Source of the DNA: Mycosarcoma maydis
Taxonomy: Eukaryota; Basidiomycota; Ustilaginomycetes; Ustilaginales
Length of the DNA: 64,000 nt
NCBI RefSeq assembly: GCF_000328475.2
Contig: NC_026482.1
Span: forward strand, 1,302,001 to 1,366,000
Reading direction: 5' to 3'
Below the pieces are notes generated by a model. The model did not search any database and was not told where the DNA came from. It saw only the letters and a program-made list of their open reading frames with translations. Both the position numbers and the translations under genes were made by a program. Positions 1 through 9,076 of this stretch are shown piece by piece (the stretch's first letter is position 1; each line of letters begins with the position of its first letter).

Positions 1-2299
1 CAGTGTTAGTGGCAAAGCCTGATCGTTCATCGATCAGTAGGTAGGATGATGTCCATCGGCCCGTGAACCACAATAGCGTTTCCGTCACTTGTGGACTCGT
101 GGCTTCCGCAGATGCAGGTCCGAAGGCGGAGAGATGCTGAAAAAGCTGCATTCCGAGCTGCATGATGAGCGCAACCGCGGGATCCTCCGGTTCTGCGCTG
201 GTCGCGATCTCGCTGGGCACCTCAGGCGTTTCGCCCCGTGCATCATCGGCAAGGACGTGTCCTGCAATTAGGAGGAGCCAGTGGATCTGTTCCCAGGCCT
301 GATCCATCTCGAATTCAGAGAAATTGGCCTGGCGCTGCGATTTGGAAATCAACTTATCGCACAGAGGCTGGGCAAGCTGCTGTAGAGCGCGCAGATTTTC
401 GGCTGCCGAGGTTCGTGCAAGGTTGGCGATGGTGATGAGTTGATCCGAGTAGACATCTCGGTCCTTGGTGGTACCTTCTTGTACTTCGGATACGTCGTCT
501 TCTCCACCAACGAACAAAGCTGCCTCGAGACGACCGTTGACGTACGGAACAAAGACCTGGTCGCGAATGCTGCCGTGCACGGCCTGGGCAAATACTTGAA
601 CGTGGGTGTTTGGAGCGTGAGCCGCATCATGCTGTCGCAGCGACGAGGTGAGAGCTTGCCAGCAAGCCAGAAGAACGTTAATAGCGTCTTCGACGAGGAC
701 GGCGAGATCGTCTTCTTCGTCGGTATCCTTGGGTCGGTGAAAGGCAAGACCAAAGATGACATTGCCAAGCGAAGACAGTGACGAGGTGAAGGCGAAACAA
801 TTCTGAACGCCGTCATCGCCCGATTGCAATGACGCTGCTAGGATTTGTAGCGGTACGACAGAAACGATGATCTGGAAGGCCTGCGCCAAGAAAAGCATCG
901 AGTTGCCCTGAGCAGAGAGAAGTTGGAAGGGAAAACTGCAAGCCTCGTCCACCAGGGACTGCAGCGTGACGCAGAGGTGTTTGCTGCGTGAAATTAGGAC
1001 AGGAACGTGCTGGGGCTTGTGGGATTGTGGTGTAAAGCTGCACGAAGACAAGATGCATTGTCGAAGACGATGCACGGCGAAAGAAATGTCTCGACTGGCC
1101 GCGCTTGATGCTTGAAGTCGAAGACCGAAACGATACGCTGAGCTGAGGAGCGATACCACGTCGTCTGACAGCAACACAGGAATAAAGGTGTCAGGCACAT
1201 GCTGTGGCCGGAGGAAGCTCTTGCCTTGGGTGGATGCAGACGAAGCGTTTGGCTCGTCATCTTCGTCCACGCCAGTGGCCAGCACTGAGTCCTCGTGTTG
1301 TGAGCGTGACTGCTGCTGCCAAGCGCTCGAGGTGAATGGGTCGAAGCGGGTAAAAGTCCAGCCGAGTAGCTTTTCGGTGGCTGACGCAGACTGGAAGAAG
1401 AGGGTCTGACGCCACAGAACGGCGCTACCAGGAGCGCCTGCCTCTTCCGAGATGGTGTTGTACAGAAGTTGAAAGACAGCAGTCATCAGACCTGCAAGAA
1501 CATGATTTTGGATAAGAGACTTGCACTGACGATGTTGGAGCAAATTGAGGCCAACTGCGGAGCCAGGAACGGCATGTTTCACTGTGGATTGAGCAGGTTG
1601 TGCTCGATTTCGATCCGAGGAGGAGGAGGAGGAGGAGGTGTCAAAGACGTCGTTGGCGCTGGTGAGGATGAATTCGTCGACGACAGCACGGACGAGACCC
1701 AGGCCGGCCACGATTCGTGCTAGCGCAGCAGCCGACTGGGTAGGGTCGGTCGGCCATGGAGACGGAAGTGACAAGAGACTCGCGAGCTGTGTGTTGAGAA
1801 GACTGACATGGGACTCGACGACTGCATCGAGAGCTGAATTGGTGCCTAACAGCTGACCCGCATGCTGAGACAGCTCGAGACCAAGGAGACGCTTTTCGAC
1901 GGCGATGGCAGTCTGATAGGCACGAGAGCGGAGATATTGAGGCCATGAAGCAGCTGCTTCGGAAGATCCAGACGAATGATGGCTGCGGGAGACGCAAAAG
2001 TGCAGGAGGAAATCCCGCAGCGACGAGAGTGATGCAATGCCTTGGCTTGGCTGCTGAATTGCCAACGAGGGCAGCACATAGAGCACAGCATTTAACGATT
2101 GAAAGAGAACGAGTGGATCGTGGGAATGTTCCAGAGCATAGCTGGCGTAGTCGAGAGCTCCCTCGGAACGTCGAAGTGCAAGAAAGGTTGCCTCGCCTTT
2201 GGCTCTGATTTGCGCATCAGGATTGGTGAATTCGGCGGAAGCTTGACTGATCGAAGCAAGCGCCTCTTGCAAGTGCGGGTTGGGAGCAACGAGCGACAT
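1..2299 (-). CDS. Exportin-4 (XPO4-like) nuclear transport receptor, N-terminal part, cut by window edge
   Basis: An uninterrupted minus-strand frame runs from an ATG at 2299 to the left edge, giving 766 residues without a stop. No upstream in-frame ATG exists before the stop near 2420. The N-terminus (MSLVAPNPHLQEAL) and the following helical repeats match the importin-beta/exportin-4 pattern. Especially telling are the stretches ALEHSHDPLVLFQSLNAV (near residue 55), KLLGWTFTRFDPF (near 325), QVFVPYVNGRLEAAL, HWLLLIAGHVLADDARGETP (near 680) and LLWFTGRWTSSYLLIDE close to the edge, all recognisable in animal XPO4. Exportin-4 is a karyopherin that exports cargo such as eIF5A from the nucleus with RanGTP. 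The animal protein is about 1150 residues, so roughly the C-terminal third lies outside the window. No intron is needed in the visible part. Confidence 0.85.
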   Translation of the reverse strand, partial: MSLVAPNPHLQEALASISQASAEFTNPDAQIRAKGEATFLALRRSEGALDYASYALEHSHDPLVLFQSLNAVLYVLPSLAIQQPSQGIASLSSLRDFLLHFCVSRSHHSSGSSEAAASWPQYLRSRAYQTAIAVEKRLLGLELSQHAGQLLGTNSALDAVVESHVSLLNTQLASLLSLPSPWPTDPTQSAAALARIVAGLGLVRAVVDEFILTSANDVFDTSSSSSSSDRNRAQPAQSTVKHAVPGSAVGLNLLQHRQCKSLIQNHVLAGLMTAVFQLLYNTISEEAGAPGSAVLWRQTLFFQSASATEKLLGWTFTRFDPFTSSAWQQQSRSQHEDSVLATGVDEDDEPNASSASTQGKSFLRPQHVPDTFIPVLLSDDVVSLLSSAYRFGLRLQASSAASRDISFAVHRLRQCILSSCSFTPQSHKPQHVPVLISRSKHLCVTLQSLVDEACSFPFQLLSAQGNSMLFLAQAFQIIVSVVPLQILAASLQSGDDGVQNCFAFTSSLSSLGNVIFGLAFHRPKDTDEEDDLAVLVEDAINVLLACWQALTSSLRQHDAAHAPNTHVQVFAQAVHGSIRDQVFVPYVNGRLEAALFVGGEDDVSEVQEGTTKDRDVYSDQLITIANLARTSAAENLRALQQLAQPLCDKLISKSQRQANFSEFEMDQAWEQIHWLLLIAGHVLADDARGETPEVPSEIATSAEPEDPAVALIMQLGMQLFQHLSAFGPASAEATSPQVTETLLWFTGRWTSSYLLIDERSGFATNT

Positions 2300-3357
2300 G
2301 CCGTTGGCGTGCTCTGCTCCAATCACCCGCACCGCGCAGAAGTCGCCAGAGGAAAGGCCAACAGAGCAAGCTACTGAAGCGGAGAAGCCGGTGTGTTCTC
2401 GTTCTCCTAAAAGTCACAACGGCTCGAGTTTTGATCAAGTGGTGGTGGATGAAAGCATGTTGAGTGTGACTTTTCAGAATCACGAATCACAATCACGAAT
2501 CACAAATGACCTTCCTAATTATCCCACAGGCGTAAAGGCGCTCGCGGCATTCAAGCCGGGGCCCTTGACCTGTAAGTCGCGTGAATAAGCCATGGAGCCA
2601 CGGAGCATCTGGAAACCCAATCCAGTTTAACATTCAACACAAATCATCCACGGCCGTTTTTTCCGTTAGCCGTGATCACAAACTACGAACCACGAACCAC
2701 GAACCAACCGTGAATCACGAATCGTGAATATTTTTCCACAGCAAAACAAAAACAAAACAACGACAAAAAAGGGCACAAAAGAAAAAGAAAAAGGAGCGAA
2801 AAAAGAATTTGTGACTTCTCGTCCAAGAAAATTCGTTAAATCGTGAATCGTGAATCGTGAATAAAGTCACGAGTGAGATGAAGTGAGCAAGTTAAGCGCG
2901 AAAGGTTTGTTGCCGCTGTTCAATCTCCCACCATCATCCTTACCATTCCATGGTACATTCCGCTTTCCTTCTTTACCGGACTCACTCGGAATTACATCGA
3001 TCGTTCTTTCTTTTTCGTCTCGCCTTGCGAATTGGGCTGCGACTTTGCGCTTGAGACCATCAACAGCATCCCATTCCTATAGCAAGATCTCCAAGTCAAC
3101 CTTCCATCAATTCTCACGAAAAGGTGTTGGTCGCCTTGCACAGTACCGCATTACGAACAAGTCTCTTGAGACAATTCATCTTCTCTTGAGACGCTTTCGA
3201 TCTACAAGCTCCTCGTTGGGTGAGCATTTGAGCCTTTGAGCTGCTTTCGCCTTTGAGCTCTCCTTCGGCTCCCCATTTCTCGCAAATCCGGACACCGTTT
3301 TGTTTCTCGGAACAGTATACGGACTCGAATCTTCGCAAAAGTCTCTTGATCTGAGCC
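2300..3357. other. Intergenic region between divergent exportin-4 and Mei2-like genes
   Basis: This shared 5' region holds no supportable gene. It is AT-richer than its flanks, with an A-rich stretch at about 2740-2810, and carries three clusters of the CACGAAT/CGTGAAT heptamer (2479-2505, 2681-2729, 2839-2862). The stretch from about 2900 to 3357 is pyrimidine-rich with short open frames and probably contains the promoter and 5' leader of the Mei2-like gene. Confidence 0.6.
2479..2862. repeat. Three clusters of the CACGAAT/CGTGAAT heptamer
   Basis: Direct and inverted copies of a 7-nt unit (CACGAAT, its reverse complement ATTCGTG, and the variants CGTGAAT and CACGAAC) occur at 2479-2505, 2681-2729 and 2839-2862. 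The same unit recurs in most intergenic regions of the window and is essentially absent from the coding regions. Confidence 0.8.
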
Positions 3358-5274
3358 ATGAACCGACATCATCCCTACGGTGGTTACGATGAGAGGCCTG
3401 GCCGCGGCGCTCGTGGTGGAGGCAACCCTTCCATGCGCGGCCGCCCACCCCATCCTGGCGGCATGAGCCCTCCTCCTTCTTCTGGCTATCCTTCGTACGA
3501 TCCTGCTGCCTCCACCATGACCGATTCCTCGGCTTCATACGCTCCGCAGGATACGTACGGTGGAGCCAATGAATTTGCTGGCGGCCCAGATCGCCACTAT
3601 CAGATTCCTATGAGTGGTGCTCCCCAAAGGGGTGGCATGAGCGCACGTGGTGGTCTCCCTGGCTCTCGTCCACCTCCCCCGGGCCAGACCATGAACACTC
3701 CTCCTTCCTACGGATATACCCCAGCCTCGTTTGAAAAAGCACCGTACAATGCTTCAGCCCCACCCGCTTCGTACGGCCAGCCACTGCAGCAGCAGACTCC
3801 TGCATATCCGCAAGACTACAATGCCGCTGGCCCACCTCCATCTGGTCCTCCATCGGCCAGCTTTGATAGTCAGTCTTACGCTGGAACTCCTTCGTATGGC
3901 CAAGGTTTCCGACCCGACGGGGCATCGCAAGCCTCTTACGGCCTTTCTCGTCCTCCCTTTGATGAAGATGGCTTCAGGGGTGGTCGCGGAGGTCGAGGTG
4001 GACGAGGCGGTCGTGGTGGCGGACGCGGCGGAAGAGGCGGTGGCTTTGGTGGTGGTGGAGGCGGCAGGGGTTTCGATGACGATGAAAAGCCTTGCCGTAC
4101 GCTTTTCGTGCGAAGTATCAATTTCGAAACAGACTCCGGATTTGTCAAGCAACAATTTGAACAGTTCGGCCAGATAAAGACCTTCTTTGATATGGTCAAC
4201 AAACGTGGTATCGCATTCATCACGTACTATGACCTTCGGTCCGCGCGAGACGCCATGCTAGCCATGAAAGGCGCCCTATTTGGCGGCAGACCCATCAACA
4301 TCCATTACTCATTGCCACGTGAAGAGGACAAAGCGCAGCGCTGTGATCGTGACAAGAACCAGGGAACCCTCTTCACCGTGCTCAAAGGATCCCGCCAAGA
4401 TCTCAACGACGATGCCGTTCGCGAAGTATTCGCCGAGTTTGGCGATGTCAAGAAGATCCGCGATTACCCCGGACAGAAGAACAGCCGCTTTGTAGAGTAC
4501 TTTGACAGCCGTGCCTGCCAGCTTGCTCATGACCAACTCAACGCTCGCCCCTACTTGGATGGTCAGTGGGATCTCAAGTTTGCCTGGGACGTGGTCACTG
4601 ATGAGGACCTCGAGTGGGCTAAAGTTCCGCAGCAAGGCAGTGGCCAAGGATTCCAAGCCGGTCCACCTGCACCTCAGTCTGGCTGGGGCAGGCCTGGACC
4701 CCCCGGGGGTCCTGATCTGGTTGCACCGTCCGCCGACTATGTCACGCCTGGTGGAAGCGATTCAAACCTTGGCTACGGACGTCCGCCCGTCCCTGCCACA
4801 GGCGCACCTGTGGACAACGGATGGGGCAGACGTGCCGGCTCTGGCCCCGCGTCCACATCCGTCTCAGGGCCAACACCTGCGGCTGCTTCTGGCGCCGATC
4901 ACGGAGACGCCAACCGTCTCGAACAAGCTCTGAAGGTGCAGCAACTGCTCGCCTCTCTCGGCGCTGCTTCCAAGCCTCCGGCGACGACTGCGACTGCGAC
5001 CTCGACTCCTCCTCCTCCTTCTGTTGCAAGCCTACCTGCACGTAGCCCGCCTGCGGCGCATACTTCTACAGCAAGTTCATCTGCAGCTTCGGTTCTCCCG
5101 CCCAACATTGCTGCCCTGCTGCAGTCGGCCGCTGGCGCACCTAAACCCATGCAGCCACCCAAGCCTCAATCGGCTCCCTCGAATGCTCCGGTTGCAGGGC
5201 AGGACAACGGCCAGCAGTCTGTTCAGCAACTTTTGAGCATGCTCAACCAAAACCGACCTCCCCCTCCCTCTTAG
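3358..5274 (+). CDS. Mei2-like RNA-binding protein with tandem RRMs and an RGG box
   Basis: Single-exon gene of 638 residues. Residues 1-200 are low-complexity and rich in Pro, Gly, Ser and Tyr. An RGG/GGR-rich tract follows at about 205-240, then two adjacent RRMs. RRM1 (about 247-318) has RNP-like segments TLFVRSINFETDSG and RGIAFITYYDLRSARDAM. RRM2 (about 336-415) has GTLFTVLKGSRQDL and SRFVEYFDSRAC. The spacing and the phrases ITYYDLRSARDAM and NIHYSLPREED closely resemble RRM1-RRM2 of Mei2-like proteins of plants and fungi. The canonical Mei2 C-terminal RRM3 is not seen; the C-terminus is a Pro/Ser/Ala-rich tail ending NQNRPPPPS. The RRM pair is expected to bind RNA, and the RGG box suggests RNP or condensate association. 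The cellular role (meiotic or post-transcriptional control) is inferred from the family only. Confidence 0.8.
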   Translation: MNRHHPYGGYDERPGRGARGGGNPSMRGRPPHPGGMSPPPSSGYPSYDPAASTMTDSSASYAPQDTYGGANEFAGGPDRHYQIPMSGAPQRGGMSARGGLPGSRPPPPGQTMNTPPSYGYTPASFEKAPYNASAPPASYGQPLQQQTPAYPQDYNAAGPPPSGPPSASFDSQSYAGTPSYGQGFRPDGASQASYGLSRPPFDEDGFRGGRGGRGGRGGRGGGRGGRGGGFGGGGGGRGFDDDEKPCRTLFVRSINFETDSGFVKQQFEQFGQIKTFFDMVNKRGIAFITYYDLRSARDAMLAMKGALFGGRPINIHYSLPREEDKAQRCDRDKNQGTLFTVLKGSRQDLNDDAVREVFAEFGDVKKIRDYPGQKNSRFVEYFDSRACQLAHDQLNARPYLDGQWDLKFAWDVVTDEDLEWAKVPQQGSGQGFQAGPPAPQSGWGRPGPPGGPDLVAPSADYVTPGGSDSNLGYGRPPVPATGAPVDNGWGRRAGSGPASTSVSGPTPAAASGADHGDANRLEQALKVQQLLASLGAASKPPATTATATSTPPPPSVASLPARSPPAAHTSTASSSAASVLPPNIAALLQSAAGAPKPMQPPKPQSAPSNAPVAGQDNGQQSVQQLLSMLNQNRPPPPS

Positions 5275-6109
5275 CAACATCGTGGTTGCTTCATTGCTTT
5301 TGTACTTCCTTTTGTACTCCTCTTGCAGCTATCTCCAAATGGTCGGAATGGCATTTTGTCCGGACTTTCACTGACAGTGGCCGACAGTCTTAACCAAGTC
5401 GTGAGTGACGAGTGTGACAGTGAAGTACAGCGATTCACGATTTATGATTTACCTTGTGCCAGCGGCTGAAAATGAGGCGACAAAACATGGCAATTCTTGA
5501 AGCGTGTAGAAACGTGATTCGGAGATCCGACCTTGGATGGGACTTCACTATACAGTACATGGCACCGCTAACACCTGGTGCAATCGTGAATGCTGCGTGC
5601 TGCATAGTATCGATATTCACGATTTTCGCGTAGATGGGAGCGACACTAGGCGACCTCGTCTCAAGCAACGCTCTCTTAAGCAGAAGTAGAACGATGCATT
5701 TGATGTCGAATCTTCGATACGGCCTTCCACAAAAGTTTGCCCACCTCGGATTGGCTCGCGTACTAACAAGGTGTGTTCGACACCAGTCAGTGTGCACACT
5801 AGCGAGATACCACGATTAGGGGCGACGTAACACGAGCAGTATACGGACTGAGAACCGAGACTCGGAAGAGCTGCTGTGGTCCATGATCCGCGATGTTACG
5901 TGTTGCGAGCGCACGTGGCAAGGCATACTTCTCACAAGCCAGTCCATGCTACATCTTGTAACTGCAGTAGCGCTATCAGGCGGTATGTAGGTGATAAGAT
6001 TTCGTCGATTTCGCGCAAGGTACAGACCAAGCTGTATGGGCTTTGGGTGCATTCGAAGAGTGATATGAATAGGGCATGGGCTTCATCAACTGGCGACTTT
6101 AGTGATGCG
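5275..6109. other. Intergenic region between convergent Mei2-like and secreted-protein genes
   Basis: No convincing gene is seen. The minus-strand open frame at 5435-5797 starts at a non-ATG codon and shows no domain or signal peptide. Isolated CACGATT units occur near 5432 and 5618. Confidence 0.5.
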
Positions 6110-6698
6110 CTAGAATTGTTTGGCGCACGAGACCGTGATGAAAGTCCTGTCATATGTGCGCTTGGGCCCAATCAGCATAGCAATGTTGTCCGAGCCAGCG
6201 TCTCCAAAGCCCTGCCAGGCGTTCGGATATTTCATCCAGAAACAATTGATCCTGTATCATCACATTCCACACGCGAGAGTGTTAGCATCTTGTTGCTCGG
6301 CAGCCTGTATCGATCCTTTCAAGTGGCGACATACCCAACACCGCCACACTCGTAGTAGCCACGGTAATCGTACAACGGAGCTTTGAGGGTGCTGTAGCCA
6401 TCAAGGTTTCTCGGGCCGGTTGCCGTGTTGTCACCATGGTAGCAGATGACTGCATCTGTGTCGGGGGGAGATGAATCATTCACTTCCTGTACCTTCTGCG
6501 CAATGCATTCGCTTCGACTCATCTTTCGTCGCTCTAGCGCCATTGCCTTATGATACAGATTGTGGTTGAAAGATGGGAGAGCTGGATTCTTCAGTACTCT
6601 TTGCATGTCATCACGAGCAAGATTAGGCGCGGATTCCAACGCACTGCAGCTGCCGAGCCGACCAGAAGCAAAGTAGAAAGCAACTTGAACAGGAGCAT
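6110..6698 (-). CDS. Small secreted cysteine-containing protein, copy A (candidate effector)
   Basis: Predicted three-exon gene: exon 1 6698-6645, exon 2 6546-6335, exon 3 6251-6110, totalling 408 nt and 135 residues with a closed frame. Exon 1 encodes exactly an 18-residue signal peptide (MLLFKLLSTLLLVGSAAA) and is followed by a GTGCGT donor. Intron 2 has a GTATGT donor, a CTAAC branch and an ACAG acceptor. The mature part has an early RR pair (LERRKMSRSEC), five cysteines, and the C-terminal phrases GINCFWMKYPNAW, GSDNIAML and ITVSCAKQF. Copy B at 7922-8518 has the same exon structure, intron phases (0 and 2) and spacing of these elements, which supports both models. The exon 2 acceptor is a non-consensus AAG, chosen because it gives seven residues before RR as in copy B; an alternative is AAG ending at 6589. 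I do not recognise the family. Secretion is well supported; a role in the plant interaction is inference. Confidence 0.65.
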
Positions 6699-7921
6699 CT
6701 TGATGGAATTCGAGTTTCTGTGCGAGTTAGTCGAAGACTACGCCTTTTAAGTTTGGAGAGGTGTGGACAAAAGCTCTTGAAGCGCTCGTCTGTTGACCTT
6801 GCAAGTAGAGCGCCAAATGGACCCGCCTGTGGCGCTGGAGGAGGCAAGGAGGCTTTGACAGCAAGTATACTACGGGCTGGCTGGCACAATAGGGGCATAA
6901 CCACGAATATTTGCAGCAGTCGTGGATCATATTGTGCATGATGTGGGACCTTAGCCTGATGTTGTCAGCGAGGGCAGTCTGTTGTGGGAGCGTATCAATG
7001 CGTATGCCGCCAGACAAGCGCTGCGAATGTAGTTCAACCACCAACGCTCTCGGTATCGGAAATGACTGATGCAATGTTGGCGTTTCCAGGGATTCTATCT
7101 GCTTCATCGACATCCTGTCACCCAGTCGGACCGCTTCATAATGCACGGTGCCAACTTCATCTGATCATGCACGCAGACGGTGGAGCAACATTGAAAGACC
7201 TTGAGAGTTTCATGTAGGGTCCGCGACTAATTGTGGTTTCTGACACAGTGCCCAAATTCAACTACGTTGGTCGATGAGGGCCAACATGGATCCATCTCAT
7301 GCCGGTGACCAAGCAAGAGGCATCGAGTCGGTAGAGGTTTCATATTGCAGCTCGCGCGTCGGAGAAAGCGGAGAGAGACTCGACTGCTTCAGGATCACAT
7401 GGCTTCGTTGTCCATGTGTCGGTTGTGCTCTTCGCTTCCTACCTTCTGTCCCACTATCCTTGTAGTTGCTAAGTGAGTCACAGCCTAGTGACTTTGAGGT
7501 TTCTCTCACTGAATCTGTGTCCTCCCCTTGTCGCCCACTTTTGCGCTCGTCCAGCCCCTTTACGGCGCACAGGGATTCTCCCCAAGCTCTCGGATCTCTC
7601 CGGCGTAACCGCGATCCGATCGGTTCTCAACATCACCGCTATGTGACGCTGAGCTGGGACCGCCTCCCACAGACGCAAGCAACAACTGCTTTTCGTGTGC
7701 TTAAAAGTCTGAAACACCTTTGATGTTGCCTGTCAACACAAATTTCAGTAAAAACTCACACTCGCGACTCTATCTCGGATCGGCTGCCTGCTTTGGAAAC
7801 CGCGATCGACATGAGTCCTCAAAACGCACAGCAGCGCGATAACACATTGGGAGGAACACAGTGAAGTTGGAGCGAGCAACTGTGAGTTGCGATTCGAATG
7901 CAGGGCAAGAGAGACCAAGAC
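6699..7921. other. Spacer between the two secreted-protein paralogs, with possible degenerate copy
   Basis: No intact gene is seen in this 1.2 kb. On the minus strand, short fragments resemble pieces of the flanking paralogs (see the pseudogene entry), but no signal-peptide exon is found between them. The rest shows no recognisable feature. Confidence 0.4.
7030..7240 (-). pseudogene. Possible degenerate third copy of the secreted-protein family
   Basis: On the minus strand, a GACAG acceptor-like site near 7113 is followed by a frame reading DEADRIPGNANIASVISD before a stop. This resembles the exon 3 core of the flanking copies (GSDNIAMLIG and GPDNITIAYN). Upstream, GPYMKLS is reminiscent of EPWYKHLS in exon 2 of copy B. 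Stops interrupt the frame and no signal peptide is found. The similarity is short and could be chance. Confidence 0.25.
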
Positions 7922-8518
7922 CTATACCTTACAGGCCACCTCATGCCAGACAACGTAGCTGTAGGTGCACTTGCCGGGAACGTTGTAGGCGATAGTAATG
8001 TTATCGGGGCCAGGAGGAGCCGATCCGATCCAAATATTATTCGAGCCAAGGGCAAAGCAATCAGCCCTGTCAAGCACGATTGACCATGATCAACCAGGAT
8101 CAACCAGACAAAGTATCAGTTACAGCGAAATGGACGTATCGATGAGAAGCGAGGCAGAGGGTACGTACTTAGCTCCCTCACATGTCACTGTAGACAGGTG
8201 CTTGTACCAAGGCTCCCATCTTTCCATCGAGCTATCGTTGAGGTCGATTGTGCTGCGACCGATGAAGCAGATCGTCACATAGTAGCTTTCAGCATCGGCG
8301 AGCGGCTTTGCGCGTGCTAGGGCTTCGCCCAAGCAGGTTTTCCTGGCGCTCTCGCGACGTTGAACGGCAGGTCCCTGCAAAATCCCGAATCATACGTAAG
8401 TAAGTCAGCGCGCAGATTCAAAGAGTCGTGAGTGTCGCCGCTGGCATTGGAATTTGTAACTTACAGCGTGCGCCACACCAAGCAGGATTGAAAGCGAAAG
8501 AGCTTGGAGAACTTGCAT
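7922..8518 (-). CDS. Small secreted cysteine-containing protein, copy B (candidate effector)
   Basis: Predicted three-exon gene: exon 1 8518-8465, exon 2 8374-8169, exon 3 8066-7922, totalling 405 nt and 134 residues. Exon 1 is an 18-codon signal peptide (MQVLQALSLSILLGVAHA) that ends exactly at a GTAAGT donor. Intron 1 has a CTGAC branch and a TTGCAG acceptor. Intron 2 has a GTACGT donor and a TTGACAG acceptor. The mature protein begins GPAVQRRESARKTC, with a dibasic RR that could be a Kex2-type site, and has six cysteines. It ends with ADCFALGSNNIW, GPDNITIAYN and VVWHEVACKV. Copy A shares the RR..[AS]R..C start, an IC in the middle, [DN]CF, DNI and the final cysteine. The pair clearly arose by duplication and has diverged strongly, as expected for fast-evolving secreted proteins. 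The biochemical function is unknown. Confidence 0.75.
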
Positions 8519-9076
8519 ATTCCAAGCACAAAGTCCACTGCACGACTCGACAGGTTGTGGCGACGTTGTGTGGTTCGTGTTGGAGACGTTGCAGGTACTT
8601 ATTTCAACTAGCAATCATTGCTAAAACGGCGCCTTGTTTGCACGGTAACGCTCGCCGATTTGCGTCTTTACGTCTTTGCGTCTCTGTGAGGAGCAGAAGT
8701 GTGTTCGCCGGACAGAGTGCATGCCTTCGCACGAGCTAGCTCTCAAAGCATAGGTGGGCGACATTTGCTACGCCACCTTCGATCAACTTCATTTCACAGA
8801 TAGGCAACAATTGTGAAATCTCATAACTAATGGTGGGGCTTCGGCAGCATCGAGCCCGTTGTACCCACACAAACACGCAGGCTTCAGATGAAGGCTGGTC
8901 TAGCAACCCTCGTTTTGCATGCACTTGTTAAATAACTAGAGGTGATGCAGTTCTGACGTGAGCCATGTTCCCTCCCTTCTTCGTCGACTGCTTATATTCT
9001 CGTTGTGACACTGTCCCTGAACAGGCCATCTTTACATTTTCCACAACTTTATCGAGAAAATAAAGCAGAGAACACG
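8519..9076. other. Intergenic region between divergent secreted-protein genes
   Basis: No gene is seen. This is the presumed shared promoter region of copy B (minus) and the glycine-rich secreted protein (plus). A TATA-like stretch (TTATATTC) lies at 8993-9000, about 80 nt upstream of the plus-strand start. Confidence 0.45.

Noticed and set aside
5435..5797. Minus-strand frame downstream of secreted copy A as a further family member
   Set aside because: No signal peptide, no shared motifs (RR..C, [DN]CF, DNI) and no matching exon structure.
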